Below, piece by piece: positions 21,551-32,664 of a DNA stretch of 64,000 nt. The notes below the pieces were generated by a model. The model was not told the DNA's origin, ran no database searches, and saw only the letters and a list, made by a program, of their open reading frames with translations. The stretch comes from Aquarana catesbeiana. Its lineage: Eukaryota > Chordata > Amphibia > Anura > Ranidae. The stretch's first letter is position 1; the number at the start of each line of letters is the position of its first letter. Location of the stretch: positions 123,381,375-123,445,374 of the forward strand of contig NC_133332.1 in the NCBI RefSeq assembly GCF_042186555.1, in the 5' to 3' direction. The position numbers and the translations under genes were made by a program.

Positions 21551-23955
21551 AACGTGTTGAAGAAATGTACTGCATTTACTGTATGTGCATGAAACACCCC
21601 CTGTGTACAGTATGTAAAATTAGTTGGGCTCCTCTGTAGGCAGAGGAGCCAGGGTTAATTTGTTTAGTTAGTTTGGCAGAGATCCAAGGGCTGAGTCTGT
21701 GTTGCCTCTCCCTGGCTTCTAGAAGCTCCTGGAGAGTTCTAGAACTTAGAGGACGGAGGGGTAGAGATGAGGCCTGAATATATCTGTTGCCTGGCTGTGT
21801 CTGCAAAGGGGGACCCAAAATCCAGCAGCTCCAAAGGGGGTAGCACTACATGTATTTTTTTACATTTTGCCCTGACATATATGTTAATCTGGCAGGCTTT
21901 CTTTTCAAAACACTATTTATGCCCACTAAGAGGTCTACTTATATATAAAAAAAAACACATAGCAATTCCCCCATTGAATGTGCATGTACATTTGTTCTGT
22001 GTGAATGGGGCAAAAAATTTAGTTTCTTGTGTTGGTTAAATGTTTTTCATTGATTAAAAATGGAAAATACCTAATGAACTCTGATGATACTGCCCTTGAT
22101 GTGATCATTTCATTACGATATACGGTTATTATGGTTGTTCCCATTCTCATTTCAATTCAGGTCAATTGTACCTATTTTCCTACGACACGCTATTGGAATG
22201 TGACATGTTTACTGTATCTTATCCTTTTTCTTACCAATAAAATATTTGAACAAGTAAAGTGGAAAATACCACATTCGTCAAGCAGATGACGTGAAGTATC
22301 TTGGGAACTGATAGTTAGTGCCATCTGATGGCCAGATGCAGTATTTTCTGTTTTAAATCAATAAAAAACACTCATTCAGCACAGGAAATAGCCTACCATT
22401 TTACATTCACCCATAACAAATGTAATCGTGCTTTCACTGGGGAAATTTCTAGATGGATTTGTTGTAAATACACCCCTAAATCTTCTTTAAGTATCAAACA
22501 CAATTTTTGCTACATCCATGTGTCTCCAGTTCCCCAATAAGTAGGTATGTTTGCTCTGCTTAAGTGGAAGGATTTAGCATCAAGAACCCGTTAGCCAGGA
22601 GAGGGGACAGAAAGAAGCAGAATGCTTTTCATAACAGCTTTTTAAAATTATATTTCTTTTCCTGCTGCCTCAAACGAATAACTTTTCAGATTTAAAACAA
22701 TTGCATTCTATAATGAAATTTTAAATATTTGTAAATGTTCCCAAGAAAACATCTTACATGTTTCAGCAGAAACTATGGAAAATACTTGTGACCAAATAAG
22801 AAAACAATTTTCTGACAGACACTTATGCAATGGATTGGCAGATGAGTAAAATATTTTTTTTTTACACAATATGTTCCTGGAGGACATAAAAAGTACTGTT
22901 ATAATAATAAAATTCAGGATTTAGGGAATGTTGTGGCTCTTAGAAGTGAGGAAATGCGTTAAATCGCATTAGTGGCAAGTTTACTCTTTACAAGTATTTG
23001 AAACAATATTTCCTTTATGCAGAAATTTAGGCCGAATGTGGGTAATAATTTCATTATGTCTTAATACAACTTTGTGTCAGCTGCAATCAATAGACTTTTA
23101 TAAGAGATGAAATGTTTGTTAAACAAAAGCTGTCTAAAATGTATGTGGATGTGTCATAATTTATCACAATGTCATTTTACTGCATTGTTTTTGCAGATAA
23201 ATACAGTAATTATTGTGGTATGCATACAAACTATACATTAGCAAACTGGAAGAAGTGAACTTGGATATGTCTTGTACCTGTATTAGGAATGTTTTTCAGG
23301 ATCTTGGTAACAGGAGCACAATGGGTTAATTGCTGGCAAATCAAGTACAGTTAGCTTTAGTCATTGATTATGTGAAGCTGCAGTTCAAAAAATAATTTTC
23401 TAGCAGTGTAGAGTGAATCGGGAAAAGTGCAGTTCAGAGGAGGTTCAGCGAATCTAGGGAAAATATGCTAAATCCAACCATTGCGCCAAACCCCATTGAA
23501 GTCAATTGGTATTGAATCTTGTTATATTTTCATTTCTTTTCAAAGACATTTTGCAAGTTTTTGTTTAAAAACGTCATAGGTAGCTGGGCACTGCCATAGG
23601 GACTTGTACCAATGCAAAAATAAATGTTTTAAAAGATACAATATAGTGGCAAGAGAGTCTTTAATGCAGCTTAAAAGGCATTATTAAACATATAAAATCC
23701 TTTAAATAACATGCGTGGGAGACACAAAATAAACGGCATGTAAAGTTGCGAATCCAGTATGATGTACTCCTTTAAAAGTGTTTTTTTTTTTAAACAGGGC
23801 CAGGAATCTGCAATTTAGCAGCGGTAGCTTTAAAAAGATGATCTGCATGGTGCCAGGCAAAGCCGTACAATGAAGATCGATGGAAGGTAAGAATTTAATG
23901 TGGCAGGCTGCATTTAGGGAGACTGGGGAATTAAGAAAAGGACAAATTAATTTTA
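21551..23955. other. Unassigned non-coding region
   Basis: AT-rich with short fortuitous open frames only. A short GCTCCTCTGTAGGCAGAGGAGC hairpin is at about 21629-21650. Nothing indicates exons or a known element. This could be ancient host or repeat sequence. Confidence 0.45.
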
Positions 23956-23974
23956 TGTGATCTTGTTCTTTAGG

Positions 23975-24230
23975 GTTGGTTCACACCAAAAAGTGGTGCA
24001 GCAAAGGCGCTTTCCGCGTGCGTTTCCTGCACTGTGTTCAAAATGCACTGTCTTTGCGATCTGTCAATACATTCTTAATGACACCCCAAATGCAGTTAGC
24101 AAATGCAGTGTGTTTGTGGGCACCAGACTGTATGGTATCGCAGTACCATGAGATTTGGTGCCGTACTTTTAGTGGGCATGCAATACTTTTTATGCAATCT
24201 GGTGTGATTTCATCCTATTCAAATGAATAG
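23975..24230. mobile_element. MITE fragment beginning GGTTGGTTCACACC
   Basis: Starts with a GGTTCACAC end like the element at 63195-63590 and shares TGTCAATACATT.TTAATGAC with it. No right terminal repeat is visible; Harbinger-like sequence follows directly. Confidence 0.45.
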
Positions 24231-24368
24231 GTTGATCGGATTTTCCGACAACTTTGTGTGACCGTGTGTATGCAAGAGAAGTTTAAGCCAAAATCCGTCA
24301 GAAAAAATCCATGGATTTTGTTGCCGGAATGTCCGATCAATGTCCGACCGTGTGTACAGGGCATAATA
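24231..24368. mobile_element. Harbinger-like MITE fragment
   Basis: Contains TCCGACAACTTTGTGTGACCG, AAATCCATGGATTTTGTTG and the terminal GACCGTGTGTACAGGGCAT. The same end closes the fuller copy at 51294-51718. Confidence 0.7.
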
Positions 24369-24929
24369 CTGCATATGACTGTGTTTGTTTTTCACCTTTG
24401 TTATAAGTACATACTAATTACCTGGTGATCCTACCAGCAGCACAGAGTCCCCTATGCAGAGTGGCAATGATATTGCCAGCGAATCCCAATGTTGCCACCC
24501 TGTTTGCTCATGCCCCAAAATCCCTATGAGACAGATGTGAACTCTCCCATCTTAAATCTCCTTCGTATAATTTGGGGGCAGTTCAAGGATGTAGTTTGGC
24601 AAAGGAGCCCTTCCGCTCTGATCATTCTTTTATCTCTTTTCAGAAAATGTTAGTGTTACTAAACCCAGTAATAGGAAAATAGTTCACCCCCCCACCCAGC
24701 AGTTCCCACAGCTTATAAATCTTCTTTTCCATTAAAATACTGCCACTATACACCTTTTTGGCTGATTTGTATACCACGGTCATGTGATAAAATGCAGGGT
24801 TTGCCTAAGTGCTGAGTGTTCAGGTAGGAAGAGATTTCCACTACAGCCTGTGTGCTCATACTGTTATAGGAGGCGGATCATCCATGAATCAAGATGTGAC
24901 ATCCCACCCACTGTGTTCTTTTTAGTTAA
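24369..24929. other. Unassigned spacer
   Basis: CCTGGTGATCCTACCAGCAG at about 24421 resembles CCCTGGTGATGCTACCAGCA near 57358, indicating a dispersed repeat. Otherwise nothing is recognised. Confidence 0.4.
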
Positions 24930-25030
24930 CGAGGCAAGGAAAAGTTCTAGACAGCCGCACTCCGGAATATAGCCTTTATTGTAAACAATCCAAAAATACA
25001 AGCCAAAGCAGAAAATGGGACAAACGAGCT

Positions 25031-25066
25031 GACACATTTCACACTTAACAGTGCTTAATAAAAGCT
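25031..25066 (-). ncRNA. Decayed hammerhead-like motif of PLE4
   Basis: On the minus strand: CTTTTATTAA in the core position, stem II GCAC...GTGT, GAAA, then TGTGTC. The stems are recognisable but the CTGATGA core is lost, so it is presumably inactive. Confidence 0.4.
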
Positions 25067-25075
25067 ACCCTACCA

Positions 25076-25394
25076 CCTCCGAATTCGGAAGAAGACCCCC
25101 GGAGCTGTCTAATAAATTACTTTAAAAACCTGTGTAGTGTGTTTTTTTTATTTTTTCCCTAGGTGAATGGGTAGGGGTACCATGTACCCCATACTCATTC
25201 ACATAGGGTGGGGGGGCCAGGATCTGGGGCCCCCTTATTCAAGGTGCCCCCCTCCCCCAAAGCACCCACCCCCCCATGTTGAGGGCATGCGGCCTGGTAC
25301 GGTTCAGGGCGCTCGCTCGTCCCCACCCCTTTTCCTGACCGGCCAGGCTGTGTGCTCAGATAGGGGATAAAAGCGGCGAGATTGACTTCCTTTT
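25076..25394. other. GC-rich unassigned repeat-like segment
   Basis: Contains GGGTACCATGTACCCC and long C/G runs. No coding or terminal-repeat evidence. Confidence 0.35.
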
Positions 25395-25680
25395 CTAGTC
25401 CAGTCGTCCCCGAGTCATGTTCAAAATGAACGGACTTGTTTGTATGTGGGCACGTCCGTTAATTCGGAAAGTCCGTCATAACTCTGTCAGGAAGACCGGT
25501 GGACGTAGTCCTCCAGAAAGTCCGGTCGTGTGTAGGCAAGTCTGTCCGTAGTCCGGTTGTGTGTAGGCAAGTCCGTTCATAAAAAAAAGTCCGGCGGAAG
25601 TGTGTCAAAAGTCTGTCGGAAAGTCCGTCGGACCAGTCTGGTCAGAAAGTCCGCCCGTGTGTACGCTGCATTAGAAACAC
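25395..25680. mobile_element. Harbinger-like MITE rich in GTCCG motifs
   Basis: Dense repeats of AAGTCCG(T/G) and a terminal GTCCGCCCGTGTGTACGCTGC. It resembles the Harbinger ends at 24368 and 51718 but belongs to another subfamily. Non-coding. Confidence 0.6.
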
Positions 25681-25689
25681 TCCTTAAGT

Positions 25690-26269
25690 GAAACAACGGT
25701 TACAAAACTCATGAATAGCAACACCCATAATGTTCATACATTTTACATAAATAACTTGGGATAATGCCAATATCCTTTTTTCTCATCATGATTCTTCACC
25801 TCCCTCCACCCTCCTCCCTTTCCCCCTCCTTCCCTTTCCCCACTCCAACTATTTCTCTCTTTTATACATGTTAATTCTACTATTCCAAACAGTATATTGT
25901 AATATCTAATATTTGAATAAGTAAACTGTTAAATTGTAAACTGACGTTTATTTCAAACTTTTTGATCATTTAATGTCAATGTAAACCACATTTTCTTTAA
26001 AAAATCTCTTGATTGTAAAAAAAAAAAAAAGAAAGTTAATTAAATAAAGTGAATGAAAATTGAATATATATCTATAATAGTGATAATAAATAATAAGTGT
26101 ATGTGTACAGGAGCATATATAAATAAATAAATAAATGAACAGATGAATAAGTGAATACCACCTTACAAAAACTGTGTATAGGGAACGTGCAGTCATATAA
26201 CAGGTCAGAGAATCAAGAAATCGAAAGCCAAGAGGTCAAAAAATCAAAAAAATCAAAAAGTATGGACAT
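25690..26269. other. AT-rich spacer within PLE4 3' region
   Basis: Contains a pyrimidine-rich stretch on the plus strand at 25799-25850 and an (AAAT)n microsatellite near 26120. No gene. Confidence 0.4.
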
Positions 26270-28340
26270 GGTAGACCAGGGGACATCGAGTAGTCAGTGT
26301 TATGGCCCAATAAAAATGCTATACAGTATAGACAATACACACATAAGTAGATAAGTGCCTCCAAGTCCGTGCCAAATCCATTGACACGACTAACATAATT
26401 TGTATTGGCCGCTGGTGTTCGGCATACATACAACAATATGCAACGATACCAACACCACAACAATTGTAAAGCCACAACCTCTAAATAAGGTACTAAATGT
26501 GGAGCTTAGATACTTGTCATGTAAAAATGTAAATATACATGTGAAGTGTATATGAATATAAGCCCCTGTGTCCATACACACAAATGTGTCAGATGCATAA
26601 CAAATGGAGCGTGTGTATGTTTGCTGCTCGTATTTGACACACATGCAACGATATACATCGATACTAGTACCGCAAACATTATAGAATTGCAGAGTGTCAG
26701 CCCCTAATTGGGGAATTGAATTAGATGCAAAAATCGTCAGCAAGTGTGTCCCGTACATTAATTAATACGGAACCAAGCTAGCAAATCTACAGAAACAGGG
26801 AAAGGGGCGGGGGAGGGAAGGGAAGGGAAGGGAGGGGGATGTTTTGGAATCAAAGTATTGAGGGGGTAACCATAAATGGTAAGATATTCTTAATGATGAA
26901 ATGTATCCTCACTCAACATTCCTAAAGAAAATATGTCCCACTCAAAAACATGATGACTAACTGAAATCCCGACATGTAAGGGAAGAGAGCGGGATGTTTT
27001 GAAATCAAAGTATTGAGGGGGTAACCATAAACAGTAAGATATTCTTAATGATGAAATGTATCCTCACTCAACATTCTTGATGAAAATATGTCCCACTCAA
27101 AAGCATGATGACTAACTGAAATCCCAACATGTAAATGTGGTCCCGTATGTGAACCATGCACCCTCTCATATGAGAATATATATATACATAGACGTGTGTG
27201 TTCAAAACTGCCCGTATCAAAACAACCAGTGTATCGCAACACTAGCCACCAATAACGGGCATACACACACAACGATGTGGACTTTGTAAAACATTGTAAA
27301 CTTGGGCCCAAATAGTGCGTACTGGCTAGGATATCTCTATGGCTTAACACTGTATATATATAAACCAAAATAGTCAATGTTATAGCCAAATAAAAACTCT
27401 ATGTAAACAGTACACACATATGTAGATAGGCACTTCTATGTCCATGCCAAAACGATTGACACGATTGACATGATGTGTATTGGCTGCTGGTGTTCGTCAT
27501 ACAACAATATACAACGATACCAACATGACAACCACTGTAAAATTACAACCCCTAAATAAGGCAGTAAATGTGGAGCTTAAGTTATTGTCATGAAAAAATG
27601 TAAATATATATATATATATATGAAGTGTAAATACAAGCCCTTATGTCTAAGTTCACACATTTGTCATATACATAACGAAACGAGTATGTATGTATGTATG
27701 TGTTTACTGCTTGAATTAGACAGACATGGAATAATATATACTGTAAAATAATAAAATGTACTGCAAACATTCAAGAATTGCAGAATGTCAGCCCCTAGAT
27801 TTGGCATTTAGATTGAATACAAAAATCGTCAGCAAGTGTGTCCCATACATGGGTGAGAACCGGATACATGAATCAATAGGAAACTATGCTAGCAACTCTA
27901 CTACAACCGGGAGGGGTGGGAGGGGATGAAAGGGAGGGGGAGGGGAGAGTGTTTAGGAATCAAAGTATTGAGGGGGTAACTATAAATGGTCAATATTCTT
28001 GATAGTAAAGTGTATCCTCACTCAACATACTTAGTGATCCTAAATGATAAAAAATATATCCCACTCAGAATCATAATGACTCAGTGGAATCCCGACATGT
28101 AAATGTGATTCCATGAATAGACCATGCACCCACTCATATGTATATGCATATCCACAGACGTGTGTGTTCAAAACTGCCCTATCAAAACAACCAGTGTATC
28201 GCAACACTAGCCACCAAAGACGGGCATAAACACAACGATGTGGACTTTATAAAACACTGTAAACTTAAACCCAAAGGTGGGTATCGACTAGGATATCTCT
28301 ATGGCTTAACACTGTATCATGTACATCATATACACTAAAC
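26270..28340 (-). repeat. Tandem repeat of about 1-kb units
   Basis: Two diverged units. GATGTGGACTTT...ATCTCTATGGCTTAACACTG recurs at 27274 and 28237 (963 bp apart). TGTATTGGC.GCTGGTGTTCG recurs in each unit about 1,070 bp apart. Unit 1 also has an inner duplication of about 160 bp (26860-27110: ATTGAGGGGGTAACCATAAA twice). Each unit carries a G/A-rich block (26796-26837, 27903-27950), which is pyrimidine-rich on the PLE4 sense strand. Confidence 0.75.
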
Positions 28341-28439
28341 AAAGCCAGACAACTATATTCTCACAAATAGAGAATAATTAGGATTCCAAACAAAGTTCCA
28401 AAGAATTTTGGTGAAAGATCTCCAATAAAGCCCATAAAG

Positions 28440-28975
28440 ACAGCCACAGGTTTAGTCGTAATAGTGGGAAACATCCCACTCAAAGTTTAATCCTGTCGGG
28501 ACTCTGGTTTGTAAAGTAAATACCCAGAATACTTTGCGCTTGCAAAGTATTCTGAACCTGTCCCCTTCTCTCTTGGGGGTTGTTATTTTATCTATACCCT
28601 GTATAGAGAGAGACCTGCAACAAGGTTCCAATGTTTGGCTACGTTAGTGGATTTGCTTTTTTCAATATCGTATAGGTCATCGTACAATCGTTCTTTAAGC
28701 CTGCGTGTAGTACGACCTACATATTGAACATGGCACAACTCGCATGCGATAACATAAATAAGAAACTTAGAGTTGCAATTAATGAAAGATGAGATATCAA
28801 AAGACTTTCCATTAACACTGGAGCTCACACATTGGCCTCTTTTGATGTAGCGACAATAGTCGCATCCTTTCATGCCACATTTAAAGTTACCTTTAAAGTG
28901 AAGCCAATTGGAGCCTGATTGTGTATCAGAAAATAAACTAGGTGAAAGGGATCCTCCTAGAGTGGGGGCTCTTAG
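28440..28975 (-). pseudogene. PLE4 GIY-YIG endonuclease remnant
   Basis: Minus strand, from about 28975: RAPTLGGSLSPSLFSDTQ, GSNWLHFKGNFKCG, then the Cys motif CDYCRYIKRG, SFINCNSK, and GIY-YIG (FLIYVIACELCHVQYVGRTT, where LIYV is followed by YVGRT), RLKERLYDDLYDIEKSKSTN. After a small shift come ITTPQERRGQ and finally a GLNFEWD-like C-terminus. There is no RT upstream within reach. Compared with PLE1 the Cys spacing and endonuclease differ, so this is a different PLE lineage. Confidence 0.82.
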
Positions 28976-29024
28976 GGAAACTTTTTCTTTTTAGTTACTG
29001 GGCATGGAGGAGGAGGGAGGGACT

Positions 29025-29328
29025 GGGATGTCATTTAGGATCTGTATACGTGTGATGTGTGATGTCAATACCATGTGACCTGAAAAGCTCAGCTCAACAA
29101 GGAAATAATCTCTCCAGCAATAGAGACCAAACTGCGCATGTGCAGCTTTACTACTTTGACTGTGTCTTATCTGGCCTTGCCAGGAGAGACCCTGCAGGAG
29201 GGGGAGGATCTGTCCATACAGGATCAAAGAGCCTTTTTACACAATGCAGAGGATTAACCCCTTAAGTTCCACAGTGAGTATAACAAGCATGCTATTCTGC
29301 ATATACAGACAGATTTTACTGTTGTGCG
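29025..29328 (+). repeat. Interspersed repeat interrupted by hAT3 (resumes at 56239)
   Basis: Runs through GATTAACCCCTTAAGTTCCA, GTATAACAAGCATGC and TTTTACTGTTGTGCG, where the hAT end TAGGGATGAGCC starts. From 56239 the sequence GTTTGGATTTAGTAACACTTTAA looks like its continuation. The join is inferred from my memory of such repeats and from imperfect target duplications. Confidence 0.5.
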
Positions 29329-29739
29329 TAGGGATGAGCCGAACAACCCCCTGGTTCGGTTTGCAGCAGAACTTGCGAACAGGTAAAAAATTTGTGCGAA
29401 CATGTGAACACCGTTAAAGTCTATGGGACACCAACATGAAAAATAAATAGTGCTCATTTTAAAGGATTATATGCAAGTTATTGCCATAAAAAGTGTTTGG
29501 GGACCCGGGTCCTGCCCCAGGGGACATGTATCAATGCAAATATCGTGCCGGGGGTCCTCTTAGTCTGCCTGTAAAGTAGCGCATCTTTCCCATGTTTATA
29601 AAAGTACCACAGCAAAATGACATTTCTAAAGGAAAAAATGTCATTTAAAACTGCTCACGAAGGGGGCATGGCTTGCACGCGCACGAGAATAGTTGCCTAA
29701 GCCTGGAGCTCTCCACAGCCAACCGGACAATCCCAGCTA

Positions 29740-30945
29740 ATGGGCAGGGCAATGGCCCCATCAAACCACCCAGGCTATCGCCATATTCCAGCGGAACCTA
29801 CCACTCAGATGTCCCACAAACAGGGCCAGAAACGGGGCCCAAAAAGACTCACAACCTTCTTCTTCCAGCCGGGCCAGGCGCTGGAACGAAGCCAAGATGG
29901 AACTCCTGGAGCCAAGATAAGACCATCAGAGGCATATACAGACCTCCCGGATGGACATCCACGGGAAAGAAGGGACGGATTGGCACCCTCTTCTCCCCAC
30001 GACTCCTCTCCTGCCTCTCTGGTCTCCCAGAGCCCTGCGAAATCAAGGATGAGGATGGATCACTCGCACCAGGCCGCAGACACAGTGAGTACAGGCCTGC
30101 ATAATGTTAATGCAATGTCCTCTCTGCAATCATCCATAGCCGCCTTCCCCACATCAGGGCAACCGGTACTAGACTCCACAATGAAGGATATGCTAATGTC
30201 ACTGCAATCCTCCCTCATGTTAAACCTATCCTCCCTGATCCACAAGTTTTCTCTGGAAATGAAGCATATGGATGGCAGAGTGCAGTATATGGAGGACAAA
30301 ATGGAGGGATTTACTGTAACGGTGAATGACTTGGTTGATGCCTACACAGAGCAAAATGAGTCTATGTGGATCAAGGCAAAGCTGGCGGACCTCAAGGACC
30401 GATATCGCCCCAATAACATTAAAATCAGAGGCATACCTGAGTCCGTTCCACCCATGGACTTTCGCAAATATGCTAGCACCATGTTTTCCACCTTACTACC
30501 GGAATTGTCCCCAATAGAGCTCACCATTGATCTTATCCACAGGATCCCCAAACCGCGCCACCTAGAAGAGACGGTCCCAGAGATGTCCTTCTGCAGATCC
30601 ATTTCTATCAGGCCAAGGAACAAATTCTCTCAAAAGTAAGGGAAATATCCGTACCCAGATATACAACTGTTTGCAGATCTGTCGCAATTTATCTTGCAAA
30701 TGAGACAGCAACTAAAGATGGTAACAAAAACCCTATCTAACCATAAGATTACATACAAGTGGCGCCACCCGGCCACCTACAATGGAACCCACCATACCAT
30801 ATCTACCATTGAAGGGGGTATGAAACTGCTTCACTCATGGAGTATCATCCAAGAACCGCCGCAACACCTCCCTGATCTGCGAGGACAACCAAGCCCCTTT
30901 CATTTTGGGAAAAAACAGGGGTACAACAAATCTAAATACAAATGA
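29740..30945 (+). pseudogene. L1#2 ORF1 (L1 ORF1p-like), frameshifted
   Basis: The first frame, 29740-30639, starts at an ATG; a second ATG (MSHKQGQKRG) lies at 29808. The N-terminal third is basic and low in complexity. Residues of about 130-225 are coiled-coil-like (MKDMLMSLQSSLMLNLSSLI, then MKHMDGRVQYMEDKMEGF). The RNA-binding domain follows (LADLKDRYRPNNIKIRGIPE, ELTIDLIHRIPKPRHL). A slip near 30575-30640 moves the C-terminal domain to another frame, ending at 30945 (LFADLSQFILQMRQQLKMVT, ITYKWRHPATYNGTH, LLHSWSIIQEPP). It would act as the L1 RNA-binding chaperone if intact. Confidence 0.85.
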
Positions 30946-31391
30946 GAACTCCTTGCCCGGTAATTGATAAGCAACAGCTATAAGTCCAGTCCGGCTTCAT
31001 GCTCACCCTTTCAGTTTTTGTACTTACCCCCTAGTTCGGTCAACATCTCTTGAGAGTTGTATACTGCTGACGTGTTTATTTGTTTTATTTTGAGCTGTAT
31101 ATTTTCATTTTTCTTTGTTTCTGTTAATTTTCTTTGTTGTTTTTGTTTTATCAGTACCTACCTTTTCGCAACATAACCTGGTGAACCAGTATTTACAGTG
31201 CAATACTTACCTTGCTTTATACCTTTTAATAGACCCTTGATGAACCCTGGTGAACGCTTTTGCGGTAACACTCAGAAAGTCTGAATACTGAACTTTTCCA
31301 TCTCCATCAACTGCTTGCCTGAGGACACACCCGCGGGGCTACTTTAACCATAAATCAACCACAACCAACCTTCACGCCACCACACATTATT
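30946..31391. other. L1#2 inter-ORF region
   Basis: T-rich non-coding sequence between ORF1 and ORF2; no gene. Confidence 0.6.
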
Positions 31392-32177
31392 ATGTCCTTC
31401 AGCATACTATGCCTGAATGAACAGGGCCTGAACCATCCAGCAAAACGGGCATCCATGTGGAGATCAGCTTTATTGTTTAAATGTGATGTCCTTTTGCGTC
31501 CAAGAGACACATTTTGCTCAAGATGCATCTCCCCAGTGCCAACACAAGCAGTTTCCGCATATCTTCCAGGCACGCTTTTTTAAGAAACAAAGAGAAGTTT
31601 TGATAGCTATAAGGAACACGCTTTCCTTTCAACTACATAACTGCATTACAGATCCGGAAGGTCGCTTTATTTTCCTGATATGCACTATCAACAATGAACC
31701 CTATACTTTGGTCTCCATCTATGCCACAAATACGTGGCAAATGCATTTCCTCAAAAGGACTATGCGCGCAGCGAAAAAAGGCCAACAGGGCCGTCTGCTA
31801 GTATATGGGGACTTCAATCTGGTCCCCAATAATGTCATGGACATGACTGCAAGTTCTCAAAGATATGCATCCCCTCTTGACAAATGTATTGCTTCTAATG
31901 AATTGTTTGACGTGTGGAGATGTTGTCATGCGAGTGAACGGAACTTTAACTACCTATCGCCGTGTCACAACACCTACTCAGGAATAGATTTGTTTTTAAC
32001 AGACAAATGGTTATTCAAAACATATCGGCCTCCCACATCCACACAGCCACCTGGTCAGATCCTATTAGCATCACTATAGCTGCCAAATCCTCTCAACCTA
32101 ATTCGTATCTTTGGAGAGCTAATAACCATCTCCTCAACACCCCTTGCTACTCCGCACTACTCCAACAACATCTAGAT
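31392..32177 (+). pseudogene. L1#2 ORF2, 5' half: AP endonuclease domain
   Basis: ATG at 31392 (MSFSILCLNEQGLNHPAKRA). After a slip near 31490 the frame continues as CVQETHFAQDASPQ, RFIFLICTINNEPYTLVSIY (about 31660-31720) and LVYGDFNLVPN (about 31800-31830), the conserved GDFN of L1 endonucleases. NTYSGIDLFLTDK follows, and another slip near 32030 restores ASHIHTATWSDPISIT. The expected SDH has become SDP through loss of a few codons. The frame reaches ...LLQQHLD, where hAT1 is inserted, and resumes at 39580 with EFFSINSA. Confidence 0.87.
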
Positions 32178-32471
32178 TAGGGATGAGCTTCGTGTTCGAG
32201 TCGAACCCATGTTCGACTCGAACATCGGCTGTTCGATCGTTCGCCGAATTGCGAACGATATGGGCCGTTCGCGCCAAATTCATGTGGCGCGTCACGGCCC
32301 ATAATTCACTGCGGCATTGCAGTGCATTGCTTGCTGATGATTGGCCAAGCATGCACTATGACCCGCATGCTTGGCCAATCACAGCGCCGCCTTAACAGAG
32401 AGCCATAATTGGCCAAAGCCAAGGAGGCTTTGGCCAATTATGGCTCAGGGGATTTAGTACACGCCCCACAC

Positions 32472-32478
32472 TATATAA
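32472..32478 (+). promoter_or_regulatory. Candidate TATA box of hAT1
   Basis: TATATAA within CACTATATAAGGCC, about 290 bp inside the 5' end. It is followed by a GC-rich initiator-like region and purine runs. The equivalent downstream leader (CGGCCTTGTGTAGTGTGTTG) is kept in hAT2 at about 50230. The first transposase ATG is 2.3 kb further on, so the transcript would have a long repetitive leader or an intron. Confidence 0.5.
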
Positions 32479-32664
32479 GGCCGCCTGCACGGCGGCCCTG
32501 TGCAGTGTGTTCCGGTGTGCTTAGAGAGAGAGAGACAGTGTCATTTCATTTGAGTTAGCTAGATTAGGCAAGACAGTCAGTCAGTTAGCTGCACTTAAAG
32601 TGTATTGTGTATATATATGCATCCCAGGTGTTGCATATATATATATATATATATACACTGTATT

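Larger units (their letters stand above)
24930..28975 (-). mobile_element. Fourth Penelope-like element (PLE4), minus strand, C-terminus and long 3' region
   Basis: In sense direction: endonuclease-coding remnant (28975-28440), a tandemly repeated 3' region (28340-26270) with pyrimidine-rich blocks, a MITE insertion (25680-25395), a hammerhead-like motif (25066-25031) and an AATAAA with a GGAGTGCGGCTGTC block at about 24975-24945. The order matches PLE1 and PLE2. The union into one element is inference. Confidence 0.55.

Noticed and set aside
22029..22540. Possible small membrane protein ORFs
   Set aside because: Short frames in AT-rich DNA with no start context, splice signals or homology that I could recognise.
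29673..30104. Overlapping 143-codon frame beside L1#2 ORF1
   Set aside because: The frame at 29740 carries the L1 ORF1p motifs; this one does not.
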